Source: an uncultured Ruminococcus sp. (lineage in GTDB: Bacteria; Bacillota_A; Clostridia; Oscillospirales; Ruminococcaceae). Taken from it: a DNA stretch of 37,644 nucleotides. The position numbers and the translations under genes were made by a program. The stretch lies in NCBI GenBank assembly GCA_947303535.1, contig CAMYYQ010000001.1:1-37644 (forward strand), given 5' to 3'. How positions within the stretch are numbered: the first letter of the stretch is position 1; every line of letters begins with the position of its first letter. Below, piece after piece: positions 30,963-37,644 of this stretch. The notes beneath the pieces were generated by a model that searched no databases, had not been told where the DNA came from, and was given only the letters and a program-made list of their open reading frames with translations.

Positions 30963-31748
30963 TTATTCAAGCTCTATTGAGCTTATTATCTGCTTTGCAA
31001 CTGTTTCGTCGGTACATTTCATATTAACGGTATAGACTTTGTTTGCATTATCATCAGGGAATATAGTTACTACCCATACATTACCGTCATAGCCTGAGTA
31101 TATTTCCTGTCCGATATATGCATTGAAGCCGCTGCCTTTTGCTTTCCACATCTTTTCCATGCCGACAGCTTCTTCTTTATCCTCTGCAAGTGCAAGGAAC
31201 ACATCTTTGTCCTTGCCTCGGAGCTTCAGACATTTTTTAGCTGTGATGCAGTCCCTTGTATAAAACACCATAGTATATGCAAGTCCGTACTGTGGGACAT
31301 CAATGCCGATCTCCTTGAAGAAATTCCTGTAATCGTCTTCTTTGTACTTATAATATTCCCACGGATCATAAAGGTCGTCTTCACTGTATTCGTCGCCGAG
31401 CATATCCTTGTATTCGTCATTAAGTTCTGCCTGCATCTTGTAGTCAATATCCAAAACGAATATTCTGTAATCTTCGCCCGATACGTAGGAGCTTGCTTCC
31501 GTACCTTCGATAGGACTGTGTCCTTCCCAGTCGGAAGGAATACTGAATTTTACGCCTCTCAGTGTATGACTTACATAATCGGAGGGGACATCAGTCTTTT
31601 TGAATTCGGCAACAGTTTCGTCTATATGGTCGTATTTGTGCTTGACTTTCAGATAAGTGGGAAGTCCCGGGAAGAATATGAATATTACAAGTGAAGCAGC
31701 AAGCAGAAATCCGAGAATAGTTCCGCCGATAATTAGTGGTTTTTTCAT
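30963..31748 (-). CDS. Membrane-anchored extracytoplasmic protein, unknown function
   Basis: 261 residues. One N-terminal membrane segment (about 7-27) after MKKPLI, followed by FFPGLPTYLKVKHKYDHIDE and a mostly hydrophilic, acidic domain outside the cell. The middle is rich in Tyr and Asp/Glu (DLYDPWEYYKYKEDDYRNF). The C-terminus is a beta-strand region IYSGYDGNVWVVTIFP to the end. No enzyme motif. AGGAG precedes the ATG at 31748. A frameshifted paralogue lies 1.2 kb downstream on the same strand, beyond rimM, so the gene was duplicated. It is 13 bases before rimM, and there is no promoter that I recognise between it and purB. Confidence 0.8.
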   Translation of the reverse strand: MKKPLIIGGTILGFLLAASLVIFIFFPGLPTYLKVKHKYDHIDETVAEFKKTDVPSDYVSHTLRGVKFSIPSDWEGHSPIEGTEASSYVSGEDYRIFVLDIDYKMQAELNDEYKDMLGDEYSEDDLYDPWEYYKYKEDDYRNFFKEIGIDVPQYGLAYTMVFYTRDCITAKKCLKLRGKDKDVFLALAEDKEEAVGMEKMWKAKGSGFNAYIGQEIYSGYDGNVWVVTIFPDDNANKVYTVNMKCTDETVAKQIISSIELE

Positions 31749-31765
31749 GACATCTCCTGTGATTT

Positions 31766-31860
31766 TTAGTGATCAGTGGTTAGTGCATAGTGCTTAGTCC
31801 CGAGCCATTAGCCCGTTAGCTTGTAGGGGCTGTCAGCTCTGCTAGCTAACGGCTTATTGA
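31766..31860. repeat. Heptamer repeat spacer between purB and the anchored-protein gene
   Basis: Contains TTAGTGCATAGTGCTTAG, then GCCATTAGCCCGTTAGC, part of the TGTAGGGGCTG unit seen at 23169, and an inverted GCTAACGGC that pairs with the left side. It is followed by a small TTGAGC / GCTCAA hairpin next to the purB stop. Non-coding. Confidence 0.65.
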
Positions 31861-31872
31861 GCTTCGCTCAAT

Positions 31873-33312
31873 TTAATTCTTCATTTCAAAGCTTTCGCCG
31901 AGAATGTCCTTGTTAGCGTCAAGGATAGGCTTGATGCACTCTGCAAGGAACTCGTCCACCTGCTGTGAGCTTCTGCCTGTGTAGTTCTCAGGCTTGAGAA
32001 CTGCGTCAAGCTCTTCCTTTGTTACCATGAACATAGGATCAGCTTCGATAAGCTCGCAGAGATTGTTGTCAAGTCCGCGCTCCTTTACGTTTGCACCTGC
32101 CTCCATAGAGTAATCCATGATACGGTCGTGAAGCTCCTGACGGTTTCCGCCCTTCTTAACAGCGTCCATCATTATGTTCTCGCTTGCCATGAAAGGAAGC
32201 TCTGCCATTACACGGCGGCGTATCATCTCGGGATATACGACTATACCGTTTGTAACGTTCATCATGATGTTGAGGATAGCGTCAACGCCGAGGAATGCCT
32301 CTGCTACGCTGATACGCTTGTTTGCTGAGTCGTCGAGAGTTCTCTCGAACCACTGTGTGCCTGCTGTGAATGCAGGGTTGAGGCTGTCTATCATTACGTA
32401 ACGTGCGAGGGAAGTTATTCTCTCACAGCGCATAGGATTACGCTTGTATGCCATTGCAGAAGAACCTATCTGCTTCTTCTCTCTTGGCTCTTCCATTTCC
32501 TTGAAGGACTGGAGGATACGCATATCGTTTGAGAACTTGCTTGCTGTCTGAGCGATATCGCTGAGAAGCTCAAGTACCTTTGAGTCTACCTTACGTGAGT
32601 AGGTCTGACCTGATACGGGAACTACTGCGTCAAAGCCCATTTCCTCAGCTATCATCTGCTCAAGCTTCTTTATTTTGTCAGTGTCGCCCTCGAAAAGCTC
32701 CATGAATGAAGCCTGTGTACCTGTTGTGCCCTTTGAGCCGAGAAGCTTTAATGTGGACATACGGTATTCAAGGTCGTTGAAGTCCATGAGGAGCTCGTTG
32801 AGCCAGAGTGTAGCTCTCTTGCCTACAGTTGTGAGCTGTGCAGGCTGGAGATGTGTATATGCGAGGCAGGGGAGATTCTTGTACTCGTCTGCGAACTTCG
32901 CAAGGTTGTTCATAACGTTTATGAGCTTTCTGCGAACTATTTTAAGCGCATCGCGCATGATTATAACGTCGGTATTATCGCCAACATAGCATGATGTAGC
33001 ACCGAGGTGGATGATACCTGCGGCATCGGGACAAGCCTGTCCGTATGTGAAAACGTGAGCCATAACGTCGTGGCGAGTGATCTTTTCGCGCTCTGCTGCC
33101 ATTTCATAGTCTACATCGTTGATGTGTTCTTCGAGCTGCTTTACCTGTGCTTCTGTTACGGGGAGGCCAAGCTTCATTTCGGCTCTTGCAAGAGCTACCC
33201 AGAGCTTTCTCCATGTAGTGAATTTTTTATCCGCAGAGAAAATGTACTGCATTTCCTCACTTGCGTAACGTGTACAGAATGGGCTTTCATAGCTGTTGAT
33301 ATTACCGCTCAT
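31873..33312 (-). CDS. purB: Adenylosuccinate lyase
   Basis: 479-residue PurB of the fumarase/aspartase superfamily. It acts twice in purine synthesis, cleaving SAICAR and adenylosuccinate with release of fumarate. Motifs: TRHDVMAHVFTYG, LGATSCYVGDNTD, AYTHLQPAQLTTVGKR with the catalytic histidine, and the mobile signature loop SSAMAYKRNP with the serine base at 284/285, followed by RCERI. Length is that of the clostridial/eukaryotic-like group. AGGAGAAC precedes the ATG at 33312. Codon choice is noticeably biased towards a few preferred codons, as in highly expressed genes. Promoter perfect; an inverted repeat sits in the 5' untranslated leader. Confidence 0.97.
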   Translation of the reverse strand: MSGNINSYESPFCTRYASEEMQYIFSADKKFTTWRKLWVALARAEMKLGLPVTEAQVKQLEEHINDVDYEMAAEREKITRHDVMAHVFTYGQACPDAAGIIHLGATSCYVGDNTDVIIMRDALKIVRRKLINVMNNLAKFADEYKNLPCLAYTHLQPAQLTTVGKRATLWLNELLMDFNDLEYRMSTLKLLGSKGTTGTQASFMELFEGDTDKIKKLEQMIAEEMGFDAVVPVSGQTYSRKVDSKVLELLSDIAQTASKFSNDMRILQSFKEMEEPREKKQIGSSAMAYKRNPMRCERITSLARYVMIDSLNPAFTAGTQWFERTLDDSANKRISVAEAFLGVDAILNIMMNVTNGIVVYPEMIRRRVMAELPFMASENIMMDAVKKGGNRQELHDRIMDYSMEAGANVKERGLDNNLCELIEADPMFMVTKEELDAVLKPENYTGRSSQQVDEFLAECIKPILDANKDILGESFEMKN

Positions 33313-33343
33313 TTATAATGTTCTCCTTTTAAATTCAATTAGC

Positions 33344-33358
33344 GTACTGCGACAGTAC
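33344..33358. promoter_or_regulatory. Inverted repeat at the purB transcription start
   Basis: GTACTG CGA CAGTAC, perfect six-base arms, directly downstream of the -10 box and about 30 bases before the purB ATG. Candidate operator or 5' hairpin. It does not resemble the known PurR box of Bacillus. Confidence 0.55.
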
Positions 33359-33367
33359 ATCACATTA

Positions 33368-33396
33368 ATTATAGCATTATACTGTTGTCATGTCAA
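33368..33396 (-). promoter_or_regulatory. Promoter of purB
   Basis: Perfect consensus on the minus strand: TTGACA (33396-33391), 17-base spacer, TATAAT (33373-33368). Its -35 box abuts the upstream terminator. Confidence 0.9.
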
Positions 33397-33422
33397 TAAA
33401 AAAGGCGGCTCAAAGCCGCCTT
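33397..33422 (-). terminator. Intrinsic terminator of the FHA-PP2C operon
   Basis: Minus strand: AAGGCGGCT / AGCCGCCTT with a TTG loop followed by TTTTATT, 50 bases after the last gene of the operon and directly next to the purB promoter. Confidence 0.92.
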
Positions 33423-33472
33423 AGATTTGCAGAAAAAACCTTACATTTTCTGTGAAAATTTGACATTACCCG

Positions 33473-34114
33473 TCATATTTCGTCCATAGTTCCGCTGCTG
33501 TCCGAGTCGGGTATGCTTTCGGGAATGACTAAATCGGACATTTCGTTTGAATTTTGTCTTTTAAGGGAGTCGATCTTCTCCTGGTAAGGATCTTTTATGC
33601 CGTACTGATGCCTGTCCATTTCCTGATCGAAGAAACGTTCGTTGAAATGAGGGAAGCCGTCACAGGTCTCAAGCTTATGGTATATCATGTTGACTTTCAG
33701 ATTTACGAGAGCTGCTGTGCCCACAATGACGAAGAGCACAAGATGTATCCAGAAGCATTTGGTCAGCACTCTGAAATCATGGAACAGCTTGTTCTCATAC
33801 GGACTTATGAGCCATAGGAGAAGCTGATTTGCTGCAAGTATACCTATGACGAGTATAGCCATTATATCCCTGTATCTGTAGCAAGCCTGCCATGCACAAT
33901 ATCCCACTATGGGTACGATCATAAGTGCGTCTAAAGAAGCTGAGGTGACATTTGTTATAAAGCCCATGAATATAGCTACGGGAAGATAAACGATAAGCGG
34001 CGCGAAATAGAATATCACCAGAATTGAGCGTATCCTGTTCACACGGTTAAGGAGAGTGAGATTATGTGCAAATTCAACTGCTTTCATGTTTCGGTTGAGA
34101 GAAAGTTCAGACAT
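33473..34114 (-). CDS. Membrane protein of the FHA-PP2C operon
   Basis: 213 residues. Four or five membrane segments (about 31-55, 60-73, 84-105 and 118-141) precede a cytoplasmic C-terminal region (about 145-213), which is charged and ends in a Ser-rich acidic tail, SDSSGTMDEI, preceded by RQNSNEMSD. Such a tail could be phosphorylated and bound by the FHA protein of the same operon (inference only). AGGAG precedes the ATG; the gene is 17 bases after the 78-residue protein gene. No family recognised. Confidence 0.72.
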   Translation of the reverse strand: MSELSLNRNMKAVEFAHNLTLLNRVNRIRSILVIFYFAPLIVYLPVAIFMGFITNVTSASLDALMIVPIVGYCAWQACYRYRDIMAILVIGILAANQLLLWLISPYENKLFHDFRVLTKCFWIHLVLFVIVGTAALVNLKVNMIYHKLETCDGFPHFNERFFDQEMDRHQYGIKDPYQEKIDSLKRQNSNEMSDLVIPESIPDSDSSGTMDEI

Positions 34115-34131
34115 TGTATCATCTCCTGCTG

Positions 34132-34368
34132 TTATGGTATTATTCTTTCATTGGTGTGGACGATAACAGTATTTTCGATGAGTTTGAAGCCCGCTACTGC
34201 TGCCGCTTCCATTACGCCGTCAGGGAGTTTTTCGTTGATATCACGGGGCGGAGTAGTCCTTTCCCTTATCTTTTTCTCCTTTTTGGCGATCATAGTCCAC
34301 ATAAAGATGTTTATTATCACGAATACCGCAGCAGCTGCTGCGATAACAAGTATTTCGCCTGTTGTCAT
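34132..34368 (-). CDS. Small single-pass membrane protein of the FHA-PP2C operon
   Basis: 78 residues with one membrane segment at about 5-26 (EILVIAAAAAVFVIINIFMW), then a basic KKEKKIRER stretch and a cytoplasmic part with DGVMEAAAVAGFKLIENTV. The start at 34368 has AGGAG eight bases upstream; a frame from 34413 overlaps the phosphatase gene and is rejected. It follows the phosphatase by 19 bases. Function unknown; it may be a membrane adaptor for the phosphatase or FHA protein. Confidence 0.7.
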   Translation of the reverse strand: MTTGEILVIAAAAAVFVIINIFMWTMIAKKEKKIRERTTPPRDINEKLPDGVMEAAAVAGFKLIENTVIVHTNERIIP

Positions 34369-34387
34369 AGAGTCTGCTCCTTTGCTG

Positions 34388-35155
34388 TCAAAGCTCGGCG
34401 CGGAAGAGAGCAACTGTAATATTGTCGCTTTCTTCTCTGTTTTTTACGGTTTCGATAAGTTCGCGCATTTTTGACTGCATATTCTTTTTGGTGGAAGTAT
34501 TTTTTGCGGAAAGCTCCTCGAAAAGCTCTTTTTCCGTCAGTACATGACGAAATCCGTCCGAACATATCATATATGTCACGTCATTTTCGAGAGTTCCGAG
34601 TCTTATTTCGGGAGCTACCTCACCTGTAACGCCTATGCACTGTACAAGTGCGTTCCTTCGCGGGTCAACAAGAGCCTCCTCGGGAGTCATTTTACCCATT
34701 TTTACGGCGCGGTTGACGTAGGTATGGTCATCGGTTATCTGGCTGAGCTTGTCGGATATCTTATATATACGGCTGTCACCCACATGAAACGTCATGTACT
34801 CGGAATTTACGGCTATTATACCTGTAGCGGTAGTGCCGAGCTGCAAATTGTTATGTGCGCCGTAATGTACCAGCATTGCGTTAAGTCGGCGGAGCCTGCT
34901 TATCACATTATGAGCAGCTGTCTGCCAGTCCCAGTCGGGAAGCTCAAAGGGAAACTCTGTATCGAACCATTCCGCAAAGCTTCTTACTACCTCTGCGCTT
35001 GCAAGCTCTCCGCGGGAGAGTCCGCCCATTCCGTCGCATACCATTACAAGTGCAGCCATGCCCGTACTTGTTTTAGCGGTCTTGACGCATACGCTGTCCT
35101 GATTTATTTTTTTTGTGATACCGATATCGGTATCACAGGCTGCAATGTATTTCAT
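34388..35155 (-). CDS. PP2C-family Ser/Thr protein phosphatase
   Basis: 255-residue metal-dependent phosphatase of the PPM/PP2C (Stp1/PrpC-like) family, removing phosphate from Ser/Thr residues of proteins. Motifs in order: DTDIGITKKINQDS, MVCDGMGGLSRGE with the metal aspartate, TTATGIIA, FHVGDSRIYKI, TDDHTYV, ICSDGFRHVL, and ESDNITVALF with the last metal aspartate; all metal-binding residues are present. GGGGGAA precedes the ATG. It lies 21 bases after the FHA gene. The partner kinase that usually accompanies such phosphatases (PknB/PrkC type) is not in the window. Confidence 0.95.
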   Translation of the reverse strand: MKYIAACDTDIGITKKINQDSVCVKTAKTSTGMAALVMVCDGMGGLSRGELASAEVVRSFAEWFDTEFPFELPDWDWQTAAHNVISRLRRLNAMLVHYGAHNNLQLGTTATGIIAVNSEYMTFHVGDSRIYKISDKLSQITDDHTYVNRAVKMGKMTPEEALVDPRRNALVQCIGVTGEVAPEIRLGTLENDVTYMICSDGFRHVLTEKELFEELSAKNTSTKKNMQSKMRELIETVKNREESDNITVALFRAEL

Positions 35156-35176
35156 AATTCCCCCTTACGGCGGACA

Positions 35177-36304
35177 TTACCCGTCTATAAAATCGAATTC
35201 TTCGTTGGAAAGCTTCAGAACATCGCCGCTTTTTATTTTTATCTCCATATTTGCAGGCACGGGAGTTCCGTTGATGTATGTTCTGTTTGTTGAGTTGTTA
35301 TCTTCAATGTAGCACGAGCCGCTGCGAGTATAAATTGTCGCATGGACTCTGCTGACAGTTCTGTTTTCGGTGATGCAGAAATCCACCTTGTCACGTTCCT
35401 TTCCTATCCTGAAAACAGGCTTGTCGATATTCACTGTAATGCCTGTAGCTCGTCTTGTGAGCTTTGGATAATTCTGCGGAGCCGATCTGATATGCTCCGA
35501 CTTTACAAGTTCGGGAAGCACGTTCCGCTTATCGCTGTTAAGCGAAGGGATTATCTTAGGCTCGGGAACTTCGGGAGCAGCTGTGTGCTTGAACTCCTGT
35601 GAGCCTTTGTTGATATCGTTGATTATGGTCTGAGCCATATTATTTATATGCTGAGAAGGCTCGGGGATATGAAGCTTAGTATGCTCGGGCTTTGCGGCAT
35701 TTGAAGCAGCTCTGCTGAATTGCGGCTGTAAAGGCTTTGGAGCCTGAGCGGGGAAAAGCCCGGGGACTTCCCTGCGGATATATTCCTTGGCTTCCGAGAT
35801 AGTGAAGCCGCTTTCACGGCAGACGAAATTCATAAAGCCGTCAACAGCTGAATAGTCGCTCTGAGACTTGTACTGCGCAAAGGTGGATATCTTGCGCAGA
35901 CAGTTTACGATGCCGTCGTTGCAGCTCTCATTGTACCACAATGGCAGATAGAAAAGATATATATCAAGATCAGCTGTATCAACAGTTATAAAGTTTGGGT
36001 CAAGGACTATATTCTGCATATTGAAGCCGCAGGTCTCAGCGACTTTGATTATGTCCAGCAGGTTCTTTACGATAAGGAAGTATTCCTGCTTGTCTATGCC
36101 GCTTCTTATCTTATTGATAAGCGGTATTCCCTTTGCACCTGTGAATTCAAGTCGGTCTGTGCCCTCTGCGAACGGAACGAGCCAGCCCTTTATGCGGTTG
36201 TCGATGAAATATCTGTACTCTGGCTCGTTGAGCATTTCGTTACCTGTAAATCTGCATTTTATGCATACTTCGCCGTTTATTTCAGTAAATTTTAGCTTTG
36301 CCAC
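35177..36304 (-). CDS. DUF6382-FHA domain protein
   Basis: 375 residues. The N-terminal domain (about 1-185) resembles DUF6382, typical of Firmicutes FHA proteins: KGWLVPF, IDKQEYFLIVKNLLDII and IVLDPNFITVDTADLDIYLFYLPL. A Pro/Ala/Lys-rich linker follows (about 190-285), then a C-terminal FHA domain (about 290-372) that binds phosphothreonine: FRIGKERD, NRTVSRVHA with the conserved Ser-Arg-x-His, and NNSTNRTYINGTPV. It is cytoplasmic. The start is GTG at 36304, seven bases after AAGGAG; an overlapping ATG two bases upstream is in another frame and stops at once. First gene of a four-gene operon with the PP2C phosphatase and two membrane proteins. DUF6382-FHA proteins also occur in type VII secretion loci of Firmicutes, but no EssC or WXG100 gene is here. 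Confidence 0.9.
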   Translation of the reverse strand: MAKLKFTEINGEVCIKCRFTGNEMLNEPEYRYFIDNRIKGWLVPFAEGTDRLEFTGAKGIPLINKIRSGIDKQEYFLIVKNLLDIIKVAETCGFNMQNIVLDPNFITVDTADLDIYLFYLPLWYNESCNDGIVNCLRKISTFAQYKSQSDYSAVDGFMNFVCRESGFTISEAKEYIRREVPGLFPAQAPKPLQPQFSRAASNAAKPEHTKLHIPEPSQHINNMAQTIINDINKGSQEFKHTAAPEVPEPKIIPSLNSDKRNVLPELVKSEHIRSAPQNYPKLTRRATGITVNIDKPVFRIGKERDKVDFCITENRTVSRVHATIYTRSGSCYIEDNNSTNRTYINGTPVPANMEIKIKSGDVLKLSNEEFDFIDG

Positions 36305-36336
36305 ATTACCGCTCCTTCCGTGGTTTTCTGCCTTTA

Positions 36337-36365
36337 ATTATACTATATTATGCATATAAAGTCAA
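36337..36365 (-). promoter_or_regulatory. Promoter of the FHA-PP2C operon
   Basis: Minus strand: TTGACT (36365-36360), 17-base spacer, TATAAT (36342-36337). Confidence 0.87.
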
Positions 36366-36369
36366 GATA

Positions 36370-36412
36370 AGTGAGCAGTTATTAGTTGTTAGTGATTAGT
36401 GGTCATTGGTTG
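36370..36412. repeat. Short heptamer repeat tract
   Basis: Units TATTAGT, TGTTAGT, GATTAGT and GGTCATTGG in a row, upstream of the FHA promoter and downstream of secF. Member of the same loose NNTTAG(C/T) family. Confidence 0.6.
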
Positions 36413-36448
36413 GAATATGCATCAAAAAATAATTATGCATTATGAATT

Positions 36449-36478
36449 AAAAAGGACCGCCCCAAAGGACGGCCCTTA
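36449..36478 (-). terminator. Intrinsic terminator after secF
   Basis: Minus strand: AAGGGCCGTCC / GGCGGTCCTT (with G-U pairs), TTTGG loop, followed by TTTAATT, eight bases after the secF stop. Confidence 0.87.
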
Positions 36479-36485
36479 AAATTGA

Positions 36486-37457
36486 TTACTTTTTGCTGTT
36501 AGCTTTTTTGTCCATCTTATTCTTCCACCATGACCATGTTACAGGAGCAACAAAGAGTGATGAGAATGTACCTGAGATAAGACCCATCATAAGAGGTACG
36601 GAGAATGTAAGGAGCGAATCATAGCCTGTTGCAATAACAACTACTGTGATAACGAGCATTGTACCGATAGTTGTAACAGAAGTTCTGATAGAACGTGTAA
36701 GAGACTGTGTACAGCTTACATTGATAAGCTCGTTAAGTGAAGCCTTAGGCATAAGCTGACGGTTTTCTCTTATTCTGTCGTAGATAACGATAGTGTTGTT
36801 TATCGAGTATCCGAGGATAGTGAGTATAACGGCAACGATATTTGAATCAATGTTGAAGCCGCATACTATGGTAGTTGTGAAAGCTACGAGTATATCGAGG
36901 CAGAGAGCAAATATAGAGCATACACCTGCTGACCAGCCGCCGATATTTCTGAAACGGATAGCGATATAGATGATAACGACGAATGCTGCAAAGAGTACAG
37001 CTATGAAGCACTTGAGCAGGAACTCACGTCCTGATGAAGGGCTTACGTCATTTGAATCGTATATCTCAAGAGCGTTGTCCTTGAACTTGTCTCTGAGAGC
37101 GTTTGTCAGTTCAGTCTGTCTGTCAGCTGTAAGGCCCTGATCGGAAGTAAATGAGATAGTGACCTGTTTTCCGCCTGAGTCAAGGCTCTCACCTGTTCTT
37201 ACAATGACTGATGAACCAACGATGTCCTTTACTGTATTGCCGACTTCATTTGTGTCTATATCACCCTGATATGTATAGGTGATAAGTGTACCGCCCTTGA
37301 ATTCAATAGCAAGGTGTATTCCTCTTATTATCGCACCTGCGACAAATACAACGAGAACAGCGATAACAACGCCGAGGATAAGCTTTTTCTTTGAACAGAA
37401 ATTATATACCTTTGACGGAGTAACTACGACTTCTTTCTGAGTATTCTTCTTGCTCAT
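36486..37457 (-). CDS. secF: Protein translocase subunit SecF
   Basis: 323-residue RND-type membrane protein that with SecD uses the proton or sodium gradient to pull secreted proteins out of SecYEG. First membrane segment about 26-46, the EFKGGTLITYTY motif after it, an extracytoplasmic P4 domain (about 60-140), then five membrane segments (about 148-168, 172-190, 200-222, 245-275, 285-310). The conserved region FNIDSNIVAVILTILGYSINNTIVIYDRIREN holds the SecF signature; the C-terminus is basic. The start at 37457 overlaps the secD stop as ATGA, with GGAGGTGA upstream. Full length. Confidence 0.96.
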   Translation of the reverse strand: MSKKNTQKEVVVTPSKVYNFCSKKKLILGVVIAVLVVFVAGAIIRGIHLAIEFKGGTLITYTYQGDIDTNEVGNTVKDIVGSSVIVRTGESLDSGGKQVTISFTSDQGLTADRQTELTNALRDKFKDNALEIYDSNDVSPSSGREFLLKCFIAVLFAAFVVIIYIAIRFRNIGGWSAGVCSIFALCLDILVAFTTTIVCGFNIDSNIVAVILTILGYSINNTIVIYDRIRENRQLMPKASLNELINVSCTQSLTRSIRTSVTTIGTMLVITVVVIATGYDSLLTFSVPLMMGLISGTFSSLFVAPVTWSWWKNKMDKKANSKK

Positions 37458-37644
37458 TTCTCGTCACCTCCATAAAGCTTTCTGTTTCTGAAGCACTTGA
37501 ACTTGGAGAGTGAAGTTACCATAAGTCTTGATGCGAATACACCGAATACGAAGTTACAGATAACACCTGCAAGGAGTGTGAATCCGAATGAGTAAACAAC
37601 GCCCTCAGCAGTAGCGCCGAATGCGAAGAAGATAGTCTTGTTGA
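37454..37644 (-). CDS. secD: Protein translocase subunit SecD (C-terminal end only)
   Basis: The last 62 residues of SecD. Visible are the two final membrane segments, including TLLAGVICNFVFGVFASRLM, a typical SecD ending, and a basic tail KFKCFRNRKLYGGDEK. It stops at TGA overlapping the secF start (ATGA). The start and most of the gene are beyond the right edge. It forms the usual secDF operon. Confidence 0.93.
   Translation of the reverse strand, partial: NKTIFFAFGATAEGVVYSFGFTLLAGVICNFVFGVFASRLMVTSLSKFKCFRNRKLYGGDEK

Noticed and set aside
30356..31027. 223-codon rightward ORF
   Set aside because: Complementary to rimM, whose protein motifs are clear; an open antisense frame caused by codon bias.
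1..37644. tRNA or rRNA genes, prophage or insertion-sequence transposase
   Set aside because: Scanned by eye on both strands; no tRNA T-loop/anticodon pattern, rRNA sequence, integrase or transposase was found.

Overview
The window looks like chromosomal DNA of an anaerobic, low-to-moderate GC Gram-positive bacterium of the Ruminococcus / Oscillospiraceae type. Reasons: two T-box leaders, strong consensus promoters (TTGACA-17-TATAAT) and AGGAGG-type ribosome sites, a SpoIVB-like sporulation peptidase, an HPr with both His15 and Ser46, an [FeFe]-hydrogenase maturase (HydE), LuxS, a type III pantothenate kinase, a yeast/actinobacterial-type LeuA, and a DUF6382-FHA protein. No phage, plasmid, CRISPR array, rRNA or tRNA was seen. 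The content is mostly housekeeping and biosynthesis.

Layout. 1-781: a TrpB-like tryptophan synthase beta chain (cut by the window edge) read leftwards from a tryptophan T-box. 1030-1746: XRE-type regulator. 1969-6961 (rightward): histidine phosphatase, a membrane protein overlapping an RluA pseudouridine synthase, luxS, and a membrane-anchored LysM-G5-M23 cell-wall peptidase. 7182-10505 (leftward): coaX, a frameshifted SASA-type acetylesterase, and a U32-like Cys-motif protein. 10720-12700: nadA-hydE behind a promoter filled by a 26-bp palindrome. 12864-14045: lipoprotein and ridA.

14417-20993 is a branched-chain amino acid operon, ilvB-ilvN-leuC-leuD-(nudix)-(yhfC-like)-leuB. It starts with a promoter, a 35-codon leader ORF rich in Val/Ile codons and an intrinsic terminator, which together look like a classical translation-coupled attenuator. 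leuA (21059-22729) lies just upstream with its own leucine T-box. The three amino-acid transcripts here therefore appear to use two sensing principles: uncharged tRNA (T-boxes for trpB and leuA) and ribosome stalling (ilvB).

23248-25400: birA, an AIM24-family protein, a 47-aa membrane protein not previously listed as an ORF, and a double zinc-ribbon protein. 25758-27957: a membrane protein divergent from spoIVB, then ptsH (HPr). 28326-31748: trmD and rimM, separated by an unknown membrane protein and a frameshifted paralogue of the gene that precedes rimM. 31873-33312: purB. 33473-36304: a self-contained four-gene FHA / PP2C phosphatase / two-membrane-protein operon. 36486-37644: secF and the end of secD.

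Intergenic DNA carries at least two repeat families. One is a roughly 165-175 bp MITE-like element with imperfect terminal inverted repeats and a conserved core, present in three copies (7004, 10542, 25437). The other is a looser family of heptameric NNTTAG(C/T) repeats at seven intergenic places. Two genes (the esterase and the rimM-flanking paralogue) are each broken by an apparent single-base deletion, so either gene decay or consensus errors in the assembly should be considered.
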